The translations under genes were made by a program, and so were the position numbers. From assembly GCF_006274605.1 (NCBI RefSeq), contig NZ_CP040846.1:965041-1029040 (forward strand): 64,000 bases of DNA, given 5' to 3'. Numbering within the stretch: the first letter of the stretch is position 1; each line of letters opens with the position of its first letter. This document shows positions 51,946 through 59,629 of the stretch, one piece after another. The notes under the pieces are model-generated. The model was not told the origin of the DNA and made no database searches. It saw nothing but the letters and a program-made list of their open reading frames with translations. The DNA comes from Thermococcus indicus. GTDB lineage: Archaea > Methanobacteriota_B > Thermococci > Thermococcales > Thermococcaceae.

Positions 51946-52974
51946 GTGCCCTTTTCCATCTTTTTCTTTGGCTGGGAGGAAGCGCTCCGGGGTGAGGTGC
52001 CCGCGGATACCCTGACCATCGCTATCAAACACGGAGACGAGACCATACCATTGGGCGATTGCTTTACCAAAGACGCAGTTAGAGACGTTATTGACGCCAT
52101 CGCGTTCGCCACCAACTCCTGCGAGGGCGTTAAGGAACTACACCTCCGGAGCGGACGATGTGATGTTTTGTTATTTCCAGGCAGGTACTGCGCGGACAAT
52201 AATATTGTCCTAAGATTTGGCACTTATGAGCCCATATCCCACGTCTATTTTAAAATCAGAGGCGACCTCCTCAGGCTTGAAATATATCGGGAGGACAGAA
52301 AAGACGTGGAGGCTATAGAGGTTCTTCGTGTAGACTTCATCCGCTCCGCTCTGGACTTTGTCCGTTCCTTCCTTGCGAAGTTTCCGGATGAGGAATTAAT
52401 GAGGGAGCTTGAGATTGTGGAGGAAATGGCGGGGAGGAAGGGTCTGCTTCCTGCTGAGGAAAAGTTTGAAATTAAGGTTGAGTGGCTTGGGGAAGTTAAA
52501 TGCAGGAAAGAGGAGTTCCCGATAGTCTATGCCGTTGTAAGCTATGGGAGGGAAATATTCAGCGGGCTCGTTGAACCGGTAGCCTTTGCCGGGGACCTGA
52601 TAAACCTCCTGAAGTTCGCTAAGGGCATGGAAGTCGGGTGTGAGATTAACATGACGCCGTATAATGACATCGTTGAAAGGGCAATGTTGCTATTCGGTGA
52701 TAAGAAGGTTTCCGATTACCTCTTGCTCTGGTTTGGAAGCGAGTGGCCGGGAACAGTGTTTGTATTCAAGAATGATAGTGAGCTTGTTTTTGTGAACGCT
52801 AAAACGGGCTTCGTCATCGAGGTAAAGAAAGAAGAAGCGGAGACTTTAGTGGCGAATGCTGTTGTGGAGATAATAAGAGAGTTGCAGGAATGGGATGGGG
52901 AGCTTTTCGGCCCCATAAGGAAGGAGGATGCCGTCTCCATGCTCACAGGGGAGCTCAAGGAGGCCTTTCAGTAG
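51946..52974 (+). CDS. Array protein D (tandem probable immunity protein)
   Basis: A 342-residue protein with two full family units in tandem: residues 1-165 (RFGTYEPISHVYFKIRGDLLRLEIY, then VDFIRSALDFVRSFL) and 170-342 (LWFGSEWPGTVFVFKNDSELVFVNA, then KEEAETLVANAVVEIIREL). GTG 51946 follows GGGAGGTGAGCTC. The fusion supports expansion by duplication. Confidence 0.72.
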   Translation: MPFSIFFFGWEEALRGEVPADTLTIAIKHGDETIPLGDCFTKDAVRDVIDAIAFATNSCEGVKELHLRSGRCDVLLFPGRYCADNNIVLRFGTYEPISHVYFKIRGDLLRLEIYREDRKDVEAIEVLRVDFIRSALDFVRSFLAKFPDEELMRELEIVEEMAGRKGLLPAEEKFEIKVEWLGEVKCRKEEFPIVYAVVSYGREIFSGLVEPVAFAGDLINLLKFAKGMEVGCEINMTPYNDIVERAMLLFGDKKVSDYLLLWFGSEWPGTVFVFKNDSELVFVNAKTGFVIEVKKEEAETLVANAVVEIIRELQEWDGELFGPIRKEDAVSMLTGELKEAFQ

Positions 52975-53008
52975 AGTGGCTCATTATTTGCCCACCGGAG
53001 GTGTGAGC

Positions 53009-53668
53009 ATGACAAGAGTTCACCTGTGGTATACACTCCCAACTAAAGACTACCCGAAGGGAGCGGTCGTTTCGTCGCTCTCAGACACCGTGGAAACATA
53101 CACTGAATCCGTTGAAGAAGACGACGAAGAGGACTTCAACGAGCTCCTCAAAGGCATCATCTCAAGGGCATTTGAATACGGCGTTAAGTACGGGTTGGCG
53201 GTGAATGGCAGAGAGCTGATAGCACCCGCCTGTGGGAACTTAATTGACTTTTTTGAGGACGTGGCACTCTCGATTGTTTACGCAGGGGGAGGAAAGGATT
53301 CAATAATCGAACTCATGAGTCTCCCGGTGGAGGTAAACCCCCTCAGGAACAACCCTGTCACCAGAAACATGTCCATAGAAGAGGTGTTTTTTCCTGAAGG
53401 GCCCCTTAAACTCTTCTTCGGCACCTTTGACCCCATAAAGTTCGTCCTGTACCGCAAACATAGCAAAATCCTTGAAATTGAGTCCCCGGACAACGGAGTA
53501 ACCGTCCGGGTGGGGGTTGAAGAGTACGTAGAGGGCATTAGGGAAGACCTCATAAGGGGAGTACATGAGGTGGAAGAAGCCCTAAAAACGTTCACTCCCC
53601 TGCGGGCTTTATATCCAAAAATACAATGGGTGAAGGTGGTAGCAAGGTATGCGCTCAGCACATGGTGA
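53009..53668 (+). CDS. Array protein E (probable immunity protein)
   Basis: A 219-residue protein beginning MTRVHLWYTLPTKDYPKG, with an acidic stretch (ESVEEDDEEDFNELL) and the signature LFFGTFDPIKFVLYRKHSKILEIES, followed by VEEYVEGIREDLIRGVHEVEEAL. GGAGGTGTGAGC precedes ATG 53009. It lies 5 bases before the next start. Confidence 0.72.
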   Translation: MTRVHLWYTLPTKDYPKGAVVSSLSDTVETYTESVEEDDEEDFNELLKGIISRAFEYGVKYGLAVNGRELIAPACGNLIDFFEDVALSIVYAGGGKDSIIELMSLPVEVNPLRNNPVTRNMSIEEVFFPEGPLKLFFGTFDPIKFVLYRKHSKILEIESPDNGVTVRVGVEEYVEGIREDLIRGVHEVEEALKTFTPLRALYPKIQWVKVVARYALSTW

Positions 53669-53673
53669 GAAGC

Positions 53674-54351
53674 ATGACCTTGAACAGTGCTAACCCTGGG
53701 TTTTACTGGTACTGGTATCTTCCCGGAGCTACTTACAAGGGTGCGGACGAGCTTTTGGAGTGGACGGAGGTGCTCTTTGACTTCGATGATGTCCTTAAAT
53801 ATTACCTGCCCGTTAGAGCCCACTGGATTGAGAACCCCTCACTCCTAACTGGGGTTCCCAAGGAGGTTAACGTCATCTCCACCACCGTAAGCTTCCCCCG
53901 CTTTCTTGGAAACTTTATTGCTGGAGCACTCTACGCGCTCGGAAGGGAGGAGGAACTTGAGAAGCTCGTCGGAGGGCCGGGGGTTAAAACGCCCGCCGGA
54001 GACGGTAGAATGGTTCCAGAGGGCATTCTAAAGCCCGTTGGAGAGCTCCCGGAGTGGGTGAGAACGCGAGCGAAGGCCAAGCTCTACGTGGATATGGACT
54101 TTGGGGCCTTTGATCCCACCCTTCATGTGGTACTTTTGAGGAGTGGAAACTCTCTGATTTGGATTTTCGACAATGGCAGGATCTACAAGATGGGGGAAAG
54201 AGAGTTCACGAGGTTTGCTTTGGACATTCTCATTGCAGGGAAGGACTCAATAAATGTCCTAATCGATCGTATTGATACTCGTTCATCCCTGGCCAATGCC
54301 ACAATAAGGCACATTGACAGGTCAATTGAGATGCTTGGACTTAACTGGTAG
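53674..54351 (+). CDS. Array protein F (probable immunity protein)
   Basis: A 225-residue protein beginning MTLNSANPGFYWYWYLPG. The signature is MDFGAFDPTLHVVLLRSGNSLIWIF, followed by EFTRFALDILIAGKDSINVLI. GGTGAGAAGC, which contains the stop of gene E, serves as ribosome site. Same family as A-E. Confidence 0.72.
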   Translation: MTLNSANPGFYWYWYLPGATYKGADELLEWTEVLFDFDDVLKYYLPVRAHWIENPSLLTGVPKEVNVISTTVSFPRFLGNFIAGALYALGREEELEKLVGGPGVKTPAGDGRMVPEGILKPVGELPEWVRTRAKAKLYVDMDFGAFDPTLHVVLLRSGNSLIWIFDNGRIYKMGEREFTRFALDILIAGKDSINVLIDRIDTRSSLANATIRHIDRSIEMLGLNW

Positions 54352-54375
54352 GAAAGACACCTTTAGGGGAGTGGC

Positions 54376-55101
54376 TTGATAACCTGGTACTTTGATGTTG
54401 AATACCTAGAGGAAAAAGCTGGAAACTGGGGAATACGTTAAGGATTTTTTGGTCCTGAACAGAGCGCCTATGCGCCTTCATGCTCTTTCAAGGCTCTTTC
54501 TTTTACCTTCGGAGGGATATTCACTAGAAATCATGGGGCACGAAGTCATCTCAGACGATTCTATGGAGCCATTAAGGTTCTTTCTTGTTCCTCAGGATTC
54601 GTTCATTGTGAGCATCTATCTCAGGGGAGCCCTTGAGAAGTTTAACAGAGAGATAGTTACAAAGGACTGGTTTGTGGGCTTTCTGCGGAAGTGGGTTTAT
54701 CCCTCCGAAATCAAGAGGATCCCGAATCCACGGTTAAAAGAGGTTCCTATTGAGGAGCTGAGACGGGAATACCTATTAGAGTGTCCAGGCATTGGAGAAC
54801 CTGTTCTCGATGCCACGTTTGGAAAGGGCCTGAACCCGGTGGTGTTTAAGCTTAGGGGAGAAAAGGCGCTTGTGTGTTCAGGAGCCTACTTCGCGGGGAA
54901 GACGGAACGCTTAACCTGAAGAGAGTTCTGATAGAGTGCGACGCCGACTCCCTGTCAGAGGCTTTCTTCGAGATGGGTGAGGCGACTTTAAAGGCCCTCG
55001 CGGAACTTGCCGGGCTACTCCCCCCAGGGCCGTGGAAAGAGCCGTTATCTGCTTACATTGAGGTTCTCAGGGTATTCAAAAAGTTCAGTCGTAACATATA
55101 A
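54376..55101 (+). pseudogene. Array member G, broken by two frameshifts
   Basis: Starts at TTG 54376 (MITWYFDVEYLEEK), loses the frame near 54430, continues in another frame (EYVKDFLVLNRAPMRLHALSRLF ... LDATFGKGLNPVVFKLRGEKALVC), then shifts again near 54895 into GEDGTLNLKRVLIECDAD and a final helix ending SRNI at 55101. The degenerate signature and downstream helix mark it as a family member in decay. Confidence 0.7.
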
Positions 55102-55104
55102 CCG

Positions 55105-55383
55105 GTGAAGTCACGGGTTGGAAAGATGATTGTCATGGGGGCTGTAAGTGTATGGTGGCAGATACCAAAATTCGAGCAGATAACAGCCAAACAGCTCCTC
55201 CAGATGCTTGAAGAGACTATAGAAAGCGGAAGGCCATATTGTCCCGGATCTAGTAAAAAATACAGAAAACTCGCGTTGGAGAAGCATTACCCTGGAATGG
55301 GGCTAAAAAACAAGTTAAGACTTGTTATTCAATGGAAGGACGGCAGGTATCGTATTGTTACAGCGTTTCCAGTGGATAAATGA
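55105..55383 (+). pseudogene. Orphan toxin C-terminal cassette
   Basis: A 92-residue frame from GTG 55105. From about residue 22 it repeats the toxin C-terminus: KFEQITAKQLLQMLEETI, then LALEKHYPGMGLKNKLRLVIQ and RYRIVTAFPVDK. The upstream part with the HIIERH histidines is missing and replaced by unrelated residues, and there is no signal peptide. It resembles the orphan toxin tails of CDI/Rhs loci, here incomplete. It is directly followed by another probable immunity gene, as a toxin/immunity module would be. Confidence 0.72.
55166..55217 (+). repeat. 52-base repeat, copy 2 (inside orphan cassette)
   Basis: Identical to 49543-49594 in the full-length toxin gene, over 5.6 kb away in the same orientation, offering homology for cassette exchange or deletion of the array. 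Confidence 0.85.
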
Positions 55384-55440
55384 ACCGCACTTAGTTTTTA
55401 TTTTTTAAGCGCCTGAACTGACAATCATGGGGGGTGACAG

Positions 55441-56118
55441 ATGAGCTTCGAAATTCGCTTTGAATTTTGTGCTGGTTATAAACGATTTGAAGAACTGTGT
55501 GGGGAGATAATAAAGCGTGGAATTAACAATGGTGACAGTCACGAGACGATTATCACCAAATGCCTGGAAGAGTATGAGGTGTGGATGTTTTACAGGGGAA
55601 ACGAAATATTCCAAGCAACAGTTGACTTTGAGGTGTTTCTTTTGGATCTCATTGCACTCGCCTTTTATGCCGTCTTGAGTGACATACCTGGAGAGATTGA
55701 TTTCAACGGAGTGATGCTTAAGAACACACATGACATTCCAGAGTGGCTGAAGGAAGATGTTGAAGTTCTTAAGAATATTCTGGAGAAAAAAACTGAAATT
55801 TTAACTCAAACTCCAGTTTTCTACTCGGTTCTTGGGAGCTATGATCCTACACTACCAATGTTTGCCCTCAGAGTAGGGGACACTCTGTATCTCATCAGCA
55901 CCCCTTACAGGCAAGTTGCGGAGTTGGAAACCGACATATTCGCAGGATACGTGGCAGAGATAGTAAAAACGGCACTTGGAGAGCTCAACAGCTACATTCC
56001 GCTGTTCGAAGAATACGGGATTAGCGAATACGCAAGCCTAATAAATGGCGTTGAGAAGGCCTGGGAGCTATTAAACAGAAGAATTCGAGAGAAACCCGGA
56101 GCAAATCCAAAAACCTGA
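55441..56118 (+). CDS. Array protein H (probable immunity protein)
   Basis: A 225-residue paralogue of protein A: MSFEIRFEFCAGYKRFEELC, SHETIITKCLEEYEVWMFYRGNEIFQATV, the signature VLGSYDPTLPMFALRVGDTLYLIST and a C-terminal helix. It follows the orphan toxin tail exactly as protein A follows the intact toxin, so the two toxin/immunity modules correspond. GGGGTGACAG precedes ATG 55441. Codon use is more AT-rich than most of the array. Confidence 0.75.
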   Translation: MSFEIRFEFCAGYKRFEELCGEIIKRGINNGDSHETIITKCLEEYEVWMFYRGNEIFQATVDFEVFLLDLIALAFYAVLSDIPGEIDFNGVMLKNTHDIPEWLKEDVEVLKNILEKKTEILTQTPVFYSVLGSYDPTLPMFALRVGDTLYLISTPYRQVAELETDIFAGYVAEIVKTALGELNSYIPLFEEYGISEYASLINGVEKAWELLNRRIREKPGANPKT

Positions 56119-56136
56119 TTCACACCACTCTTAAAT

Positions 56137-56258
56137 GGAAAACCCGGAAGATGGTCTTAATGCCGGTTAAAGTCCCAAAGGATGTCCTCTTAAGAGCCTT
56201 GAGTGATGCCATCAAAGATGCGGAAAGGGAACTCAAAAAACAATCCGTCATGGGGTAA
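56137..56258 (+). pseudogene. Chimeric remnant of array genes A/B and C
   Basis: The first 34 bases match the A/B gene junction (50455-50488, one mismatch). They then pass, at a shared GT(T/C)AAAG, into sequence matching the 3' end of gene C (from 51846). The result is a 32-residue frame (56160-56258) that starts like protein B (MPVK) and ends like protein C (VPKDVLLRALSDAIKDAEREL). It looks like the scar of a recombination that deleted the genes between. Confidence 0.75.
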
Positions 56259-56310
56259 GATTGCTGCAAAATAAAACAGAAATGGTTTGAACTGGGCTAT
56301 CTACCCTCTT

Positions 56311-56784
56311 TCAGCCCGTTTCCAGGGCCTTAAGCTCCTCCATCATCTCTTTGAACTTCTCGTCGCTCATACCTATGAGCTCCTTTGCCTGCTTCAGAGT
56401 AATCGTCCTTGCGAGGGTCTTCCTCATCTCGGGGTTCTCAAGGGGCGAAAAGCCGTACTTCAGGAGTATCTTCAGAGATTCGGGATAGGCCTTTAGGAGC
56501 TTGCCAACATTGGTTTCCTCCGTTATTTTGTCCAGCTTATCGTCACACTCCTTGACTTCCATCGTAAGCTCCCTGGAGTCCTCGGTTTTCATTATCCTGA
56601 GCACGAATGCCCCGCCAACTTCTTTCAGTTCAACCCGATAACCTGCCTCCTCAAGTCTCCCCAGCATGTCAACGAAGGGCTTGTCTCCTATAACTTCAAG
56701 AGTCTCCCCCACCTGAAGCTTTCCAAGGGCCTCTACGATCATAACCGCCGGCTGGGGTGGGTTTAAACCGCGAACGTCAAGCAT
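56311..56784 (-). CDS. DUF2249-DUF1858 protein
   Basis: 157 residues. The N-terminal TusA/SirA-like DUF2249 part (MLDVRGLNPPQPAVMIVEALGKLQVGETLEVI; GYRVELKEVGGAFVLRI) is joined to a C-terminal DUF1858-like part (NVGKLLKAYPESLKILLKYGFSPLENPEMRKTLARTITLKQA). These domains accompany DUF438/hemerythrin proteins and are linked to NO and Fe-S stress in other prokaryotes. Divergent from the DUF438 gene. Confidence 0.82.
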   Translation of the reverse strand: MLDVRGLNPPQPAVMIVEALGKLQVGETLEVIGDKPFVDMLGRLEEAGYRVELKEVGGAFVLRIMKTEDSRELTMEVKECDDKLDKITEETNVGKLLKAYPESLKILLKYGFSPLENPEMRKTLARTITLKQAKELIGMSDEKFKEMMEELKALETG

Positions 56785-56807
56785 CATTTTTCATCACCGC
56801 TCCCTTC

Positions 56808-56885
56808 TATGACATGCGACATATAAAGATTGTTGGGCAAATTTGCCCAGAAACGCTTAAAAGTACCCAGTATGACACTCGTCAT
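56808..56885. promoter_or_regulatory. Divergent DUF2249/DUF438 promoter with shared operators
   Basis: Three palindromic elements: an imperfect TATGACATGCGACATA (56808-56823), a perfect 16-base TGGGCAAATTTGCCCA (56834-56849), and TATGACACTCGTCAT (56871-56885), which is identical over 15 bases to the operator in front of hcp (47141-47155). It sits 14 bases before the DUF438 start. Confidence 0.75.
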
Positions 56886-56898
56886 GAAGGTGATAAAG

Positions 56899-58239
56899 AT
56901 GACTGAGTTGCTGAACAATCGCGAATACAAGAAGGAGCAGCTGAAGAAGCTCCTCCTTAGAATTCACGAAGGGGAAGACGTAAATAAACTCAAAGATGAG
57001 TTCCGTCAGGTTTTGAGCGGTATTTCGCCCCTTGAGATTCCGATCATAGAGCAAGAGCTGGTAAAGGAAGGCATCTCCGCCAAGGACATAGCCAAGATGT
57101 GTGATCTGCACGTCGAGCTCTTCCGAGAGGCAGTCAAAGGAACGGATGAGCTGGAAGAAAAAGACCTTCCGGACGGTCACCCTCTCAAGACCCTCTACCT
57201 CGAAAACAAGGAGGTAATGAAGGACGCCGAGATGCTCAACCTCTACGCGAGGACTTTGGCAACCACCAAGGACGAACGCATGAGGGAGGAAATTCTCGGT
57301 GTCCTGGAGGAGATAGTGAGCAACCTCAGAAAGGTCGGCTTCACCCACTACAACCGGGAGGAGATGCTCACCTTCCCGTACATCGAGCGGAGGGGGCTTA
57401 CGGCAATAGCGACGGTTCTCTGGACGAAGCACGACGAAATCAGGTTCATGATAAAGAGGCTTGCCGAACTCCTGAGGAAAAGGGACGAGATGTCCTGGGA
57501 AGAGTTCGTCGAGCGCTTTAAGGAGAAAGCCGGAGAGGCCTCATTCGCGCTGAGTGACATGGTCTTCAGGGAGAACAACATCTACTATCCAACCCTCAGG
57601 GCGCTGCTCACGGATGGCGAGTGGAAGGCAATAAGGATGCAGGAGGATGAGATTGGCTACTACAAGGTCAACCCACCCGCCTGGGATCCCGGCGAGGACG
57701 TTAAACCGCTCCATCCATGGGAAATCAACCCTGAACTGAGCGTTGAGGAACTTTTGAACCTTCCAAAGGAAGTTCAGCAGGCCCTGAAAGGCCGCCCTCT
57801 GGAGTTTGACAAAAGCCAGCTGAAGCGCGAGGGCGACATCGACCTTGGAACGGGCTTTGTTAGCCTGGAAGAGCTGAAAGCGATATTTGAGGCTTTGCCG
57901 GTTGATGTGACTTTCATCGACAAGGACGACCGCGTTCGCTTCTTCTCGCCGGGCGAGAGGATATTCACAAGAACTCCCTCCGTGCTCGGGAGGCCAGTTC
58001 AGCTCTGCCACCCGCCGAAGAGCGTTCACATCGTCAACAAGATACTCAAGGCCTTCAAGGAGGGCAGGAAGAAGGAGGCGACCTTCTGGCTTAGGCTCGG
58101 GCCGAAGTACGTTTACATAAAATACGTGCCCCTCTTTGACAAGGAGGGCAACTATCTGGGAACCCTCGAAATGACCATGGACATCGAGCCCTACAGGAAG
58201 ATTGAAGGCGAGAAGAGACTCCTTGACTGGAGGGACTGA
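56899..58239 (+). CDS. DUF438-hemerythrin-PAS protein
   Basis: 446 residues: DUF438 (about 1-75, MTELLNNREYKKEQLKKLLLRIHEGEDV), a hemerythrin-like four-helix region (about 80-260, with HVELFREAV, HYNREEMLTFPYIERRG, LWTKHDEIRFMI) and a C-terminal PAS domain (about 320-440, ALPVDVTFIDKDDRVRFFSPGERIFTR). The set of His/Glu residues could hold a di-iron site for O2 or NO sensing. ATG 56899 follows AAGGTGAT. The cupin gene starts directly after its stop. Confidence 0.88.
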   Translation: MTELLNNREYKKEQLKKLLLRIHEGEDVNKLKDEFRQVLSGISPLEIPIIEQELVKEGISAKDIAKMCDLHVELFREAVKGTDELEEKDLPDGHPLKTLYLENKEVMKDAEMLNLYARTLATTKDERMREEILGVLEEIVSNLRKVGFTHYNREEMLTFPYIERRGLTAIATVLWTKHDEIRFMIKRLAELLRKRDEMSWEEFVERFKEKAGEASFALSDMVFRENNIYYPTLRALLTDGEWKAIRMQEDEIGYYKVNPPAWDPGEDVKPLHPWEINPELSVEELLNLPKEVQQALKGRPLEFDKSQLKREGDIDLGTGFVSLEELKAIFEALPVDVTFIDKDDRVRFFSPGERIFTRTPSVLGRPVQLCHPPKSVHIVNKILKAFKEGRKKEATFWLRLGPKYVYIKYVPLFDKEGNYLGTLEMTMDIEPYRKIEGEKRLLDWRD

Positions 58240-58240
58240 G

Positions 58241-58552
58241 ATGAAGGTTGTTAGGGTTGAAGAGGCTGAGAGGGTTGATAATCCTCACAGGGTGGACGTG
58301 AGAAAGCTGATGGACGAGAAGAGCGCTCAGATATTCTACATAACTCTGAAGCCCGGGGAGAGCCTGAAGAGACACACAACGCCGGTTGATGCTTTCCTCT
58401 ACGTCCTCAAGGGCCGGGGCATCGTGGAGGTCGGCGACGAAAGGGCAGAGGTTAAGAAGGGAACCGCCGTATATCTCCCGAAGGAGGTGCCGCACGCGGT
58501 CTCCAACGAGGGAAGCCTCGACATGGCATTCCTCGTTATCAAGGTGATGTAA
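58241..58552 (+). CDS. Cupin domain protein
   Basis: A 103-residue single-domain cupin: GESLKRHTTPVDAFLYVLKGRGIVEVG (first motif) and YLPKEVPHAVSNEG (second motif with His). It probably binds a metal; function unknown. GGAGGGACTGAG precedes ATG 58241; it lies in the DUF438 operon. Confidence 0.88.
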   Translation: MKVVRVEEAERVDNPHRVDVRKLMDEKSAQIFYITLKPGESLKRHTTPVDAFLYVLKGRGIVEVGDERAEVKKGTAVYLPKEVPHAVSNEGSLDMAFLVIKVM

Positions 58553-59629
58553 ATGCGCGGAAATCCCGAGATTTTCAAAAGACGGGTGGAGCGCTTTCAG
58601 GAACTCCTCAGGGAGAACGAGATAGATGGAGCGGTTATCAGAACCCTTTCCAGCTTCATATACTTCACAGGAACCAAGTGGCTCAGGCCGAGCCTCCTAA
58701 TTCCCGCCGAAGGTGAGCCAGTGGTTTACGTCGTCAAAGGTGAAGCGGAGCTTTTTAAAAAGAAAAGCTGGATCGAAAACGTCGTAGAGTTCCAGAAGGT
58801 GGAGGACCTTATGGCAGGCGTTGTGGGCTGGATACACCGCAACGGAATGGAGCGTGTTGGCCTTGAATTCGGGATAGAGCGCGACGCCTACCTGATATTC
58901 CTCAAGATATTCGAGCGCCTCAACCCCACCATAGAGATAGTTGACGTTCTTGACCTCACAATGGGCCTTAGGATGATAAAGGACGAGTGGGAGCTGGACA
59001 ACATCAGAAAGGCAGGGAAGATAGCCGTTAAGGGTATGAAGGTCGCCGGGGAGGTCATAAAGCCCGGACTGAGTGAGCTTGAGATAGCGGCGGAAATCCT
59101 GAGAGAGCTCATGCTCAACGGAAGCGAGGATCCCAAGGTCTACGTTTCAACAACGCCCAGAGCCCATGCTGAACCGTTCCGCGACCTGAGGGTTCCGGAG
59201 AACGGGGTCGTTACCGTCGTCATAGGTACCGACTGGAATCACTATTACGCCAACATGGCGAGAACCTTTGTGGTCGGCGAGCCGAGCGAAAGGGTAAGGA
59301 GAGCCATCGAGGTCAAGGAAGAGGCATACAGGATAGCCCTTGAAGAAACCAGGGTTGGAGTCCCGCTGAGCGCTGTCGAGAAGAAGCTCGCGAACTTCTT
59401 CAAGGAGAAGGGATTCGCCGATGCGTATCTGGCTGGTTACACTCACGGCGTTGGTCTGCTCATAGAGGAGCCGCCAATAACCACCATAGTCGTTCCCCAG
59501 AGAGCCGCAAAGGTTCAGGAGAATATGGTTCTTACGATAATACACCCGCCCCTCATGATTCCTGAGGGGGCAATAAAGCACGAGGACACCTACATTGTCA
59601 AAAAAGCGGGACTTGAGAGGGTGACCTAA
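58553..59629 (+). CDS. M24 (creatinase/prolidase-fold) protein lacking metal ligands
   Basis: A 358-residue protein with a creatinase N-domain and a pita-bread M24 domain. In active Xaa-Pro peptidases five ligands bind two metals. Here the region VTVVIGTDWNHYYANMARTFVVG has Val and Asn where Asp residues are expected, and the first Glu is replaced (VLTIIHPP instead of the usual TxEPG). The His (TYTHGVG-type, here GYTHGVGL) and last Glu (KHEDTYIV) remain. It is therefore probably not a standard metallopeptidase. AAGGTGATGTAA leads to ATG 58553; last gene of the DUF438 operon. Confidence 0.88.
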   Translation: MRGNPEIFKRRVERFQELLRENEIDGAVIRTLSSFIYFTGTKWLRPSLLIPAEGEPVVYVVKGEAELFKKKSWIENVVEFQKVEDLMAGVVGWIHRNGMERVGLEFGIERDAYLIFLKIFERLNPTIEIVDVLDLTMGLRMIKDEWELDNIRKAGKIAVKGMKVAGEVIKPGLSELEIAAEILRELMLNGSEDPKVYVSTTPRAHAEPFRDLRVPENGVVTVVIGTDWNHYYANMARTFVVGEPSERVRRAIEVKEEAYRIALEETRVGVPLSAVEKKLANFFKEKGFADAYLAGYTHGVGLLIEEPPITTIVVPQRAAKVQENMVLTIIHPPLMIPEGAIKHEDTYIVKKAGLERVT

